Shown: piece by piece, positions 35,471 to 43,372 of the stretch | Layout of the letters: each line of letters starts with the position of its first letter | Numbering within the stretch: the first letter of the stretch is position 1 | Origin: CARZYU01 sp964370085 | GTDB lineage: Bacteria > Bacillota_I > Bacilli_A > RF39 > UBA660 | Length of the DNA: 46,609 bases | NCBI GenBank assembly: GCA_964370085.1 | Contig: CAYJHI010000002.1 | Span: 1-46,609 of the forward strand | Direction of reading: 5' to 3' | The notes under the pieces: generated by a model | What the model was told of the DNA's origin: nothing | Seen by the model: only the letters and a program-made list of their open reading frames with translations | The model's database searches: none | Program-made: the position numbers and the translations under genes

Positions 35471-35479
35471 TGATATAAT
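35471..35479 (+). promoter_or_regulatory. Extended -10 promoter of the 35497 gene
   Basis: TGATATAAT: TATAAT at 35474-35479 with the TGn extension, 18 bases before the gene. Confidence 0.6.
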
Positions 35480-35496
35480 TTAATTAAGGTGATGTA

Positions 35497-36870
35497 ATGA
35501 AAAAAATATTTTATTATTATATATTTGTTTTAATACTTCTTTTAATGGGGTTAAGTATCACTTATTCTTTTTTAGAACCAAAAGAAAGTTTGGAAGTTGG
35601 TAGACAATTATTATTTGTTGTACCTGTATTCTTTTTATATGTTGTTTTTATTCCGATTTTTATTGTTAAAGGAACGGGTGGTAAGTTAACTCTTTTCTTT
35701 ATTAATAGTAAATTGTTTAAAAAAATTGTCGTATATGAACTTCTTTCTATGTTGGTGTTGATAGGAATAAGTATTGTTTTTAGTTGGTTTCATTTTATAT
35801 TAATTATTATTGCAATAGTATTATTAGGAATTATTCAAATAATTATGAAAGTTTGTATAAAGGAGAAGATTCATCAAAATATAAACTTTGCTTTATGTGG
35901 AGCATATGCAATATTTTATTTAATTATAGTACTTATTTATAGTGGTAGTTTTGTTAATAATAATAATTTTATATTTATATTTTTTAATATGAGTGCTATT
36001 TTTATTATGTTAATTAGTTTTCTTATTTTCTTTTTACTTGGTAAAAGAAAAAAGAAACTTAAAACATTGAAACAGTATATAGATGTTGATAATATAAAGT
36101 TTATTAAAAGTAGTTCTTTTAATATGGATGTTAAATTATTTGTTATGGGTATTATTCTAGTACTTATTTACCGTGGTGTTGATTTTGTTATGATTAATGG
36201 TGCGATGGATACAGATATGGCTTTATTTTTATTTTATTCGTTCTTTTTACAAATTGTAATTATTTTTATTAGTCTTAATTATTTTAATAATTATTGTAAG
36301 GAGCCTATTTTTATTAAATTAAAGAAGCTTGTTCCTTTATTTGTAATATTAATATTTGCATCTTTAGAAATCGTTAATTTATTGTTTAGTAATGTAGATA
36401 ATGCTAGTTCGATTGTCAGTATTGATTTTTTTAGTAGTTTTATCATTGTATGTTTCTTATTGGTGGCTTTGTTTTTATATAGGGCTAAGAATTATAAACG
36501 ATTATTAATGGCTTTTATAGTGGTAATTGTTTTAAAATTATTAGGTAATGGTGTGTTTATTGCATTGTTTGATTATATAGGTTTTAGTCAAATGATAGGG
36601 GCTATATTTACTACGTTTTTAGCATATTTTGTAGGGTTTTTAGTGTTGATTTTACATAATGTTAGAGATATGAAAAGAGATACACAGAAGGTATTAGGAA
36701 CTTTGTTTAATTTATGTTTATTATTTGTGTTTTTAGCATTTATAATTGTGGTACTAAATAGTATTTTCTTTAATAGTTTTAGTACTAATCCTTTTAATTC
36801 TTTAGTTTCGTTGATAGTTATATACACTGTTACTTATTTTCTTTATAAACTTAGTTATGATTATTTATAG
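35497..36870 (+). CDS. Hypothetical polytopic membrane protein
   Basis: Protein of 457 residues, almost entirely hydrophobic, with about 12 membrane helices and short basic loops (GKRKKKLKTLK near residue 180). I see no transporter signature. Its helix number and its place just before a MurJ/SpoVB-type flippase suggest an envelope role, but that is inference. The start follows AAGGTGATG. Only 29 bases separate it from the flippase start, although a TATAAT box (36881-36886) lies in that gap. Confidence 0.78.
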   Translation: MKKIFYYYIFVLILLLMGLSITYSFLEPKESLEVGRQLLFVVPVFFLYVVFIPIFIVKGTGGKLTLFFINSKLFKKIVVYELLSMLVLIGISIVFSWFHFILIIIAIVLLGIIQIIMKVCIKEKIHQNINFALCGAYAIFYLIIVLIYSGSFVNNNNFIFIFFNMSAIFIMLISFLIFFLLGKRKKKLKTLKQYIDVDNIKFIKSSSFNMDVKLFVMGIILVLIYRGVDFVMINGAMDTDMALFLFYSFFLQIVIIFISLNYFNNYCKEPIFIKLKKLVPLFVILIFASLEIVNLLFSNVDNASSIVSIDFFSSFIIVCFLLVALFLYRAKNYKRLLMAFIVVIVLKLLGNGVFIALFDYIGFSQMIGAIFTTFLAYFVGFLVLILHNVRDMKRDTQKVLGTLFNLCLLFVFLAFIIVVLNSIFFNSFSTNPFNSLVSLIVIYTVTYFLYKLSYDYL

Positions 36871-36899
36871 TAATAGTGTATAATAATGGAAGAGGATGT

Positions 36900-38531
36900 A
36901 TGAAAAAAGATAATTTTATTAGAGGGGCTTTTATAGCAACTATTTGTATTGTTATAAGTAAAATTTTAGGAATAATATATGTTATTCCTTTTCATGCGAT
37001 TATTGATGCTGATGGTAGGACGTTGTATGGATATGCATATAATATTTATCAAATGGCTTTGACTCTTTCTACTGTGGGTTTACCTGTTGCTATTAGTAAA
37101 ATAGTAAGTGAGTATAATACATTAGGATTACATGATTTAAAGAGAAGAAGTTATAAGTTAGCATTTATTATAATGGTTTCTGTTTCTATTTTGGCAAGTG
37201 TTTTATTATTCATCTTTGCTCCTAATATTGCTGATGCTATACTTGGTGGAGTAATTGGTGGTAATACAAGAGATGAGATTGCTTTTGTTATAAGAGCGTC
37301 TACAACGGCTATTACCTTGGTTACGATACTAAGTAGCATGAGGGGATATTTACAAGGACATAAATATATTTCTTATTCTTCAATAGGAGATGTTATAGAA
37401 CAATTTGCGAGAGTTGTTATTATTATTTTAGGTAGTTATGTAGCTGTACAGTTATTTGATGTTACGACTGCAGTTGGAGTAGCAGTGTTTGGAGCTACTA
37501 TTGGAGCACTTGCTGCTTGTCTATATTTATTTCCCAAAGTAAAGAGAATAAAAAAAGATGATGATTATGATATTAAAGAAGAAGAAAAAAATGTTTCTAA
37601 TGGATTCTTGATTAAGAAAGTCTTAACTTATGCATTTCCATTTATAATTGTTGGTATTGCAGTATCTTTATTTAATACAATTGATATGTTGATGGTAGTT
37701 CCTTTATATGTAGAACATGGTAACTTAGCTATTAGTGATGCGGAAACTATTTTGTCTATCATTACAACATGGGGTGCTAAACTTAATGTAATTGTTACTT
37801 CTTTAGCAGCAGGATTAGTAGTAAGTGTTTTACCTAATATTACTAGTGATTATGTGGCTAAGAGATTTAAGGCTTTACATAATAAAATAAATACAACGTT
37901 ACAGATTATTATTTTTATTGTTTTACCTATGATTATAGGGATGAGTTTGTTAGCACAACCAGTATGGACTATTTTTTATGATAATAATCCACTTGGACCA
38001 CAAGTATTCATGTTTTCAATTATGACAGCACTATTTTATTCGTTATTTTTAAATGTTAATGCTATTATGCAGGCAGTTGGTAAAATTAAAATATCTAATA
38101 TAGCAATTGTGAGTGGTGTTTTGATTAAATTTTTACTTAATGTTCCTCTGATTTGGTTGATGGGTATGTTAAGTTTACCTGTGTATTTAGGTTCAATATT
38201 TGCAACTATTTTAGGTTACGGTACTTTCTTAGTAATTAGTTTTATAACGTTAAAAAAACATATTAATATTGAATATAAGGACACCTTAAAAGTATTAGGT
38301 ATTTCTATTTTAAGTACTATAGTTATGGTAGGTGTAATGTTATCTTTAAATTATATATGGCCAATTAGTGAAACTAATGTAGTACTTGCTATAGTTAAAG
38401 TGGCAGTCTATACAGTTTTGGGTGCTTGTACATACTTTATTATTTCCTCTCATTTTAAAACTTTTGATAAAATATTTGGGATGTCTGTTAAGGAGTTAAT
38501 TTTTAATAAAATATTAAGAAAAAAGAAGTAG
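36900..38531 (+). CDS. MurJ/SpoVB (YtgP)-type lipid-linked oligosaccharide flippase
   Basis: Membrane protein of 543 residues with about 14 helices of the MOP exporter superfamily. The N-terminus FIRGAFIATICIVISKILG and the LSTVGLPVAISKIVSEYN segment are typical of the YtgP/SpoVB branch, which flips lipid II or related precursors across the membrane. The ATG at 36900 lies behind AGAGGATGT; an earlier ATG at 36888 is out of frame. With FemX, VanY and Lgt it shows that the organism builds a peptidoglycan wall. Whether it is the main lipid II flippase cannot be told. Confidence 0.92.
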   Translation: MKKDNFIRGAFIATICIVISKILGIIYVIPFHAIIDADGRTLYGYAYNIYQMALTLSTVGLPVAISKIVSEYNTLGLHDLKRRSYKLAFIIMVSVSILASVLLFIFAPNIADAILGGVIGGNTRDEIAFVIRASTTAITLVTILSSMRGYLQGHKYISYSSIGDVIEQFARVVIIILGSYVAVQLFDVTTAVGVAVFGATIGALAACLYLFPKVKRIKKDDDYDIKEEEKNVSNGFLIKKVLTYAFPFIIVGIAVSLFNTIDMLMVVPLYVEHGNLAISDAETILSIITTWGAKLNVIVTSLAAGLVVSVLPNITSDYVAKRFKALHNKINTTLQIIIFIVLPMIIGMSLLAQPVWTIFYDNNPLGPQVFMFSIMTALFYSLFLNVNAIMQAVGKIKISNIAIVSGVLIKFLLNVPLIWLMGMLSLPVYLGSIFATILGYGTFLVISFITLKKHINIEYKDTLKVLGISILSTIVMVGVMLSLNYIWPISETNVVLAIVKVAVYTVLGACTYFIISSHFKTFDKIFGMSVKELIFNKILRKKK

Positions 38532-38545
38532 TGTTACTTCTTTTT
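38520..38545. terminator. Terminator shared by the flippase and the coiled-coil gene
   Basis: Stem AAAAAGAAGTA / TACTTCTTTTT with GTGT loop, containing the stop codons' surroundings of both convergent genes. Confidence 0.88.
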
Positions 38546-38756
38546 ACATCATATAAATATCTTCATTATAGTAGTTATTATTTTGATTCGAATTGGTTTG
38601 TTTTTCTAGTTCTTTAACTCTATAATCTAATCTTTTTACTTGTCGTTCTAGTCTATCTACTTTTCTCTCTAATTCTTGTATTTCATAGTTGTTTGGCATC
38701 ATGTTTTGTTGTGGTGGTATATTAGGGGGAAAAGGCATGTATGGCATTTGGTTCAT
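38544..38756 (-). CDS. Small proline-rich coiled-coil protein (70 residues)
   Basis: The protein begins with a Met/Pro/Asn-rich stretch (PYMPFPPNIPPQQ), then has a regular heptad coiled coil (about 28-56, LERKVDRLERQVKRL) and an Asn/Tyr-rich tail. Small proteins of this layout occur in Bacillota, some in spore coats, but I cannot assign this one. The ATG at 38756 follows a perfect AAAGGAGGAT site, so it is well expressed when transcribed. It diverges from trmB. Confidence 0.8.
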   Translation of the reverse strand: MNQMPYMPFPPNIPPQQNMMPNNYEIQELERKVDRLERQVKRLDYRVKELEKQTNSNQNNNYYNEDIYMM

Positions 38757-38830
38757 ATTATCCTCCTTTATTCGTATTATTATATGCAAGTAGAGGGTTT
38801 TATGTTATGATATAGTGATGTGGAGGTTCT

Positions 38831-39460
38831 ATGAGAATTAGAAATGTTAAAAATAAAGATAAGATACTTACATCTTCTCGTTTTTTATTAACTGATTATA
38901 GTGAATACTGTGGTTGTTTTAGTAAATTATTTGATAATTCTAATCCTATACATATAGAAATTGGTATGGGAAAAGGAGACTTTATTATTGGGAAAGCGAA
39001 GACGTATCCAAATATTAACTTTATTGGAATTGAGAAATTTGATAATATAGTGGCAAAGGCTTTACCTAAAATAGATGAAGATCTTACTAACTTATTTGTT
39101 ATTAGAATGGATGCTTCTAAAATAGATGAAGTGTTTAATAAAGAAATAGAATGTGTCTATTTGAATTTTTCTGATCCTTGGCCTAAGACTAGACATCATA
39201 ATAGACGTCTAACTAGTGAAAAGTTTTTGTCAAGGTATGATAATATTTTCGTTGATAAAAAACGAATTATTATGAAGACGGATAATCGTGATTTATTTGA
39301 GTATTCATTGGTCAGTTTTAATAATAATGGTTATTTATTTGATAAATTAACTTTTGATTTGCATAATAGTCCTTATAATGAAAATAATATTATGACAGAA
39401 TACGAGGGTAAATTTACTAGTAAGGGGCAAAATATTTACATGGTAGATGTAAATAAGTAA
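38831..39460 (+). CDS. trmB: tRNA (guanine-N7)-methyltransferase
   Basis: SAM-dependent enzyme of 209 residues that makes m7G46 in the tRNA variable loop. The SAM site HIEIGMGKGDF (about 41-51), the FIGIEKF segment and the catalytic LNFSDPWPKTRHHNRRL are diagnostic. Start follows TGGAGG. Length is normal. It appears to be a single-gene unit, with TATAGT (38812-38817) as a possible -10 box. Confidence 0.97.
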   Translation: MRIRNVKNKDKILTSSRFLLTDYSEYCGCFSKLFDNSNPIHIEIGMGKGDFIIGKAKTYPNINFIGIEKFDNIVAKALPKIDEDLTNLFVIRMDASKIDEVFNKEIECVYLNFSDPWPKTRHHNRRLTSEKFLSRYDNIFVDKKRIIMKTDNRDLFEYSLVSFNNNGYLFDKLTFDLHNSPYNENNIMTEYEGKFTSKGQNIYMVDVNK

Positions 39461-39488
39461 GAAAGTCTTTTATTATATAGTATAAATT

Positions 39489-39497
39489 TGATATAAT
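39489..39497 (+). promoter_or_regulatory. Extended -10 promoter of the lipoprotein operon
   Basis: TGATATAAT: TATAAT at 39492-39497 with the TGn extension, 20 bases before the lipoprotein gene. Confidence 0.6.
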
Positions 39498-39516
39498 TAT
39501 GTAGAGTGGGTGACGT

Positions 39517-40179
39517 ATGAAAAAATTAGTTTTTTTATTGGTCTTACTTATCCTTGTTTCGGGGTGTGAGGTAAACAACTATAATGTTGATTCGATTGAC
39601 AATATACTTAATGTTACTTTGAGTGATGATTCAGGATTGGTTAATAGTTCTTTTGGTGGATATAAAATGTATATTCCTAGAGGTATTTCTATTAGAGAAA
39701 AAAACGAGTATAATTTAACACTTAATTCTATGTATGCTAGTTATTATGTATATGTAGATGTAGTTTCTTTCTATTATGAAGAATTAGTAGAATATGAAGA
39801 AAATGAAGATAGTTTTTATTCTACTAAGATTGATATTAATGATAAATATGGATATGTAGAAATTAATGAGATAGAAGATAAGTATTTTATTGAAATTATG
39901 TATAATTATACTAAGATAGAGGCGTTTGTAAATGCTGATGAGTTATCAATGGCAATACTTGAGATTTCTAGTATATTAAAGTCAGTTGATTACCAATATG
40001 AAATATTAGATACTCTTATTGGAGAAAATGTATTAAACTATGAAGAGATTCCATTTGATATATTTAGTCCAAAGAGTGAATCTGTTGATTTTATTGAATA
40101 TGTTAATGAATATGGTACTTATGTAGATAAGGATAATTTATTACCTAATGAAGATCAAATTCAAATAGATGAAGAATAA
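39517..40179 (+). CDS. Hypothetical lipoprotein
   Basis: Protein of 220 residues with a lipoprotein signal: KK, a hydrophobic stretch and lipobox LVSGC with Cys17. The mature part is acidic and Tyr-rich, with no domain I recognise. It should be lipidated by Lgt and held outside the membrane. It heads a four-gene unit with the acidic protein, DUF948 and YtxH genes, separated by 20 bases or less, so its job may be tied to the envelope. Confidence 0.88.
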   Translation: MKKLVFLLVLLILVSGCEVNNYNVDSIDNILNVTLSDDSGLVNSSFGGYKMYIPRGISIREKNEYNLTLNSMYASYYVYVDVVSFYYEELVEYEENEDSFYSTKIDINDKYGYVEINEIEDKYFIEIMYNYTKIEAFVNADELSMAILEISSILKSVDYQYEILDTLIGENVLNYEEIPFDIFSPKSESVDFIEYVNEYGTYVDKDNLLPNEDQIQIDEE

Positions 40180-40199
40180 ATAAAGAAAAGGTGAAAGTC

Positions 40200-41060
40200 A
40201 TGAAATTATTTGATAAATTAAAAAATGCTTTTTTTGAAGAAGAATATGTTGAAGTGGTAGAAAAGAAAAAGGAAGTTCCTATAACTAGAGAGCCTGTTGC
40301 TAAGAAGATTGATTTACCAGAACCTAAACTTCTTTTTGACGAAGAAGAAGATGATGAAATTGTTTTAAATAATGCTAATGATAATATTTTATCAGATAGA
40401 GATTTATTAAAAAATGATGACTTTAGATTTCCTATTTTAGATGATGATGATTTTAAAGAGTTGGAAATTCCTAAAGAAGAGGTTGTGGAAGAAATCATTG
40501 AAGAACCTCTTTATACGAGTGAACCTGTTGTAGAGAATAATTATTATAGTAACGCAGAGTATGAGTTTCATGATGAGGGTCCTTATTCTCGTAAAGAAGA
40601 TAAAAAGACTTTTAGACCATCTCCTGTTATATCTCCTGTATATGGTATGTTAGATCGTAATTATCATAAGGAAGAGATAGTTGCTAAAAAAGAGATTAGA
40701 AGTAGTTATGAACGTGATAAGATTGACTTAGATATGGTTAGGAAAAAGGCTTATGGTGTTAATAAAGCTATTGAAGACGAATATGAAGAACCTGTTAGTT
40801 TTGAAGTAGAAGAGACTACTGTTAATATGAATGATGGTGAATCTACTCCAGCAGTTGAGAAGGTTACTATTGCAGATGCAGAAGAGTATTTTCAAGATTT
40901 AGGTTTAGAGTATAATGTTGATTATAAAGATAATACTAAAGAAAAGGCTAAGGGTCGTAGAAGTTCTAAGAGTAAAGAAGAACCTGTTAAGAATGATGAG
41001 TCTTTAGAAGATAATTTATTTGATTTGATTGATTCTATGTATGAAGAAGAAGGAGAATAA
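40200..41060 (+). CDS. Hypothetical acidic protein
   Basis: Protein of 286 residues, soluble and strongly charged. It begins MKLFDKLKNAFFEEEY, an amphipathic helix that could touch the membrane as in SepF-like or similar division proteins. The middle is disordered-looking with runs of Glu and Asp, and a short ordered segment (VTIADAEEYFQDLGLEYNVDY) and an acidic end helix follow. No family is assigned. The ATG at 40200 follows AAAGGTGA; the GTG at 40191 lies inside that site. Operon membership with DUF948 and YtxH suggests an envelope role. Confidence 0.82.
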   Translation: MKLFDKLKNAFFEEEYVEVVEKKKEVPITREPVAKKIDLPEPKLLFDEEEDDEIVLNNANDNILSDRDLLKNDDFRFPILDDDDFKELEIPKEEVVEEIIEEPLYTSEPVVENNYYSNAEYEFHDEGPYSRKEDKKTFRPSPVISPVYGMLDRNYHKEEIVAKKEIRSSYERDKIDLDMVRKKAYGVNKAIEDEYEEPVSFEVEETTVNMNDGESTPAVEKVTIADAEEYFQDLGLEYNVDYKDNTKEKAKGRRSSKSKEEPVKNDESLEDNLFDLIDSMYEEEGE

Positions 41061-41062
41061 TT

Positions 41063-41350
41063 ATGATAGAGTTTCTTAATGTTTATTTACCAATCATATT
41101 AATGATATTAGCGATTATACTATTAGTAGTATTAATTATATTAGGGGTTAAAGCTATTAAGACTTTAACTAAGGTTAATACTTTAGTGGATGATGTTAAT
41201 GAGAAGATGGATTCTTTAAGAGGTATCTTTGATATGGTTGAGAAACTTAGTTGTGGAGTTGAGACAGTTGGGTTTAAAGTTATTGATGCTTTGGGTAATT
41301 TAACTGCGAAACTTTTTAAAGGTAAAAATAAGGAGGAAGACGATGAGTAA
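41063..41350 (+). CDS. DUF948-like membrane protein (YtxG type)
   Basis: Protein of 95 residues with an N-terminal membrane helix (about 8-30, IILMILAIILLVVLIILGV) and an amphipathic helical tail (KTLTKVNTLVDDVNEKMDSL) typical of DUF948. In Bacillus the counterpart YtxG is encoded next to YtxH, as here. Function unknown; members are linked to general stress. The start follows AAGAAGGAGA two bases after the previous stop. Its end overlaps ytxH by eight bases. Confidence 0.85.
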   Translation: MIEFLNVYLPIILMILAIILLVVLIILGVKAIKTLTKVNTLVDDVNEKMDSLRGIFDMVEKLSCGVETVGFKVIDALGNLTAKLFKGKNKEEDDE

Positions 41351-41759
41351 GGATAAGAAAAAGAATGGTTTTGGTAAATTCTTTTTAGGAGCTGCTGTTG
41401 GAGCGGGTATTGGTATTTTGTTTGCACCTGCTAAAGGTAGTGAAACTAGAAGAAAACTAAAAAAGAAGATTGATGAATTAGTGGAAGAAGTTAGAAATAT
41501 TGATGTAGAAGAAGTTAAATCTAACTTAGAGTTAAAGATTCAAGAAATTAAAGAAGAACTTGCGGATTTAGATAAAGAGAAAGCTTTGAAGATTGCAAAA
41601 GAAAAAGCTATCGTTATTAAAGAAAAGTCTGAAGAGTTAGTTAAGTTAGCTGTAGAAAAAGGTACTCCTGTTGTACAAAAGGCTGCTGAAGAAGTTAGAA
41701 AAGGTGCTATTGTTGCAACTAAAGAAGTATTGGATCGTTTAGAGAATAAGAAAAAATAG
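41343..41759 (+). CDS. YtxH-domain protein
   Basis: Protein of 138 residues. The N-terminal YtxH domain is a short glycine-rich membrane helix (FGKFFLGAAVGAGIGILFAPAKG) with the typical KGSETRRKLKKK that follows. The rest is a long Lys/Glu-rich amphipathic helix. Members are stress-linked in Bacillus, with no known reaction. The ATG lies within the end of the DUF948 gene behind AAGGAGGAAG. Confidence 0.92.
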   Translation: MSKDKKKNGFGKFFLGAAVGAGIGILFAPAKGSETRRKLKKKIDELVEEVRNIDVEEVKSNLELKIQEIKEELADLDKEKALKIAKEKAIVIKEKSEELVKLAVEKGTPVVQKAAEEVRKGAIVATKEVLDRLENKKK

Positions 41760-41780
41760 TTTACTAGTGTTTTTTCTTAT
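41746..41780 (+). terminator. Possible terminator after ytxH
   Basis: Perfect 11-bp arms (ATAAGAAAAAA and TTTTTTCTTAT) around an inner TAG/CTA pair, but the T-run is inside the arm and no further T follows. An extended -10 box (TGATATTAT, 41780-41788) for the T-box follows directly. Confidence 0.5.
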
Positions 41781-41805
41781 GATATTATATTAGTATATTT
41801 TCGAT

Positions 41806-41997
41806 GAAAAATTATGAGTAGTTAATATAATTTATTTAAGAGACTTAGTGGTTGGTGGGAACTAAGATAATTGTATTAATGAATTACGAATTGGGAGAAA
41901 TAGGTAACGCGTTATAGTTTTAAGTGCATGAGTTTATACTTGTGAATTAAGGTGGTACCGCGATTATTCGTCCTTATCTATTGATAAGGATTTTTAT
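41806..41997 (+). promoter_or_regulatory. T-box riboswitch, tyrosine-specific
   Basis: tRNA-sensing leader of tyrS. Stem I pairs TTAATATAATT (41822-41832) with AATTGTATTAA (41869-41879); the specifier loop then reads GAATTACG, giving codon TAC (Tyr). The T-box reads AAGGTGGTACCGCG (41949-41962). The terminator stem is TCCTTATC / GATAAGGA (41971-41990) with a T-run after it, and TTCGTCCTT provides the antiterminator partner. The design matches the leucine T-box in this window. Confidence 0.94.
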
Positions 41998-42012
41998 TTG
42001 GAAGGAGAAGTT

Positions 42013-43245
42013 ATGAAATTATTTGATGAGTTAAAGTTGCGTGGAATTGTTAAGGATATGGCAGGGGAAAAATTAGAAGAAATTATAAATGGGAAACCTT
42101 TTACTTTTTATTGGGGGACTGATCCTACTGCGGATAGTTTGCATTTAGGACATTATTCTTCTTTAATAACAGCAAAGAGACTTGCTAAAGCTGGTCATAA
42201 TCCAATATTATTATGTGGTGGAGCGACTGGTTTAATTGGAGATCCTAGACCTACTGCAGAAAGAGAGATTATTACTAAAGAGAAGCTTAATGAGAATTTA
42301 GAAGCTATTAAGAAGCAAGTTATTGATGTTGTTTCTGGTAATGTAGTAGTAGTTAATAACTATGATTGGTTTAAAGGATATGAGTTTACTGATGTGTTAA
42401 GAGATGTTGGTAAGTATATTAATATTAATTATATGTTAGATAAAGATATTATTAAGAGAAGATTAGATTCGGGGATTACGTTTGCAGAGTTTGCGTATAC
42501 TTTGATACAAGGATATGATTTTGTACATTTGTATAAAGAACATAATTGTATTATGCAAGTGGCGGGATCTGATCAATGGGGTAATATTACAACTGGATTA
42601 GAACTTATTAGAAAGAAATTAGGTAAAGAGGCTTATGCTTTTACTATGCCTTTGGTATTAGATGAGAAGGGTAATAAGTTTGGGAAAAGTGAAGGGAATG
42701 CTTTATGGTTAAATGAAGATATGACTTCTAGTTATGAGTTATATCAATACTTTATTAATACTGCTGATGAAATGGTTATTCCTTATTTAAAAATATTTAC
42801 TTTCCTTTCTTTGGATGAAATTAGTGATATAGAGAAGAATCATTTAGAGAAACCAGAGTTAAGAGAAGCACAAAAGATATTAGCAAAAGAGATTATTTGT
42901 GATTTACATGGGGAAGATAGTTACAATAAGGCACTTAGTATAACTAATAGTTTATTTTCTGGAGATGTTTCTAGTTTAACTTCTAAAGAGATTGAAATAG
43001 TATTTAAAGGATTAGATGTTTATGAAATAAGTGAAGATACTAATATAATAGAATTATTAGTTAATGGTGGTATTTGTTCTAGTAAGAGAGAAGCTAGAGA
43101 GTTTGTTAAAAATAACTCTATTACTTTAAATGGTAACAAAATAAATGATGAGAACTTCTTAGTTACTAGAGAGGTTGCTATAGAAGATAAGTATATTATT
43201 ATTAGACGTGGTAAGAAAAAGTATCATGTTGTTGTTTATAAATAG
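42013..43245 (+). CDS. tyrS: Tyrosyl-tRNA synthetase
   Basis: Enzyme of 410 residues that charges tRNA-Tyr. The HIGH motif is HLGH in TADSLHLGHY; the tyrosine-binding QGYDF and GSDQWGN motifs and the KFGKS loop (KMSKS equivalent) are present. A C-terminal S4-like RNA-binding domain starts near residue 350. The ATG at 42013 follows AAGGAGAAG directly behind the tyrosine T-box. Its stop codon runs into the first copy of a repeated terminator. Confidence 0.98.
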   Translation: MKLFDELKLRGIVKDMAGEKLEEIINGKPFTFYWGTDPTADSLHLGHYSSLITAKRLAKAGHNPILLCGGATGLIGDPRPTAEREIITKEKLNENLEAIKKQVIDVVSGNVVVVNNYDWFKGYEFTDVLRDVGKYININYMLDKDIIKRRLDSGITFAEFAYTLIQGYDFVHLYKEHNCIMQVAGSDQWGNITTGLELIRKKLGKEAYAFTMPLVLDEKGNKFGKSEGNALWLNEDMTSSYELYQYFINTADEMVIPYLKIFTFLSLDEISDIEKNHLEKPELREAQKILAKEIICDLHGEDSYNKALSITNSLFSGDVSSLTSKEIEIVFKGLDVYEISEDTNIIELLVNGGICSSKREAREFVKNNSITLNGNKINDENFLVTREVAIEDKYIIIRRGKKKYHVVVYK

Positions 43246-43281
43246 TTAAGAGTTTACTTTTAACTTTTTTTTATTATAATT
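43244..43281 (+). repeat. Direct repeat copy 1: tyrS terminator plus -10 box
   Basis: 38-bp sequence holding the stem AGTTAAGAG / CTTTTAACT (one G-T pair, loop TTTA), eight T and ATTATAATT with TATAAT at 43275-43280. The second copy at 44228 differs only by one additional T. It functions as the tyrS terminator. Confidence 0.9.
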
Positions 43282-43317
43282 ACCAAAAATTAACAGGGGG
43301 AGATTGTAGTTGTTCGA

Positions 43318-43346
43318 TTGTTATTAATACTTTTTGTCAATATAAT
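43318..43346 (+). promoter_or_regulatory. Promoter of the Bro-N gene
   Basis: TTGTTA at 43318-43323, a 17-base spacer and TATAAT at 43341-43346, with AAGGAGG at 43359-43365. The inserted gene therefore carries its own strong expression signals. Confidence 0.75.
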
Positions 43347-43372
43347 ATATGTATAGGCAAGGAGGCTAGAAT

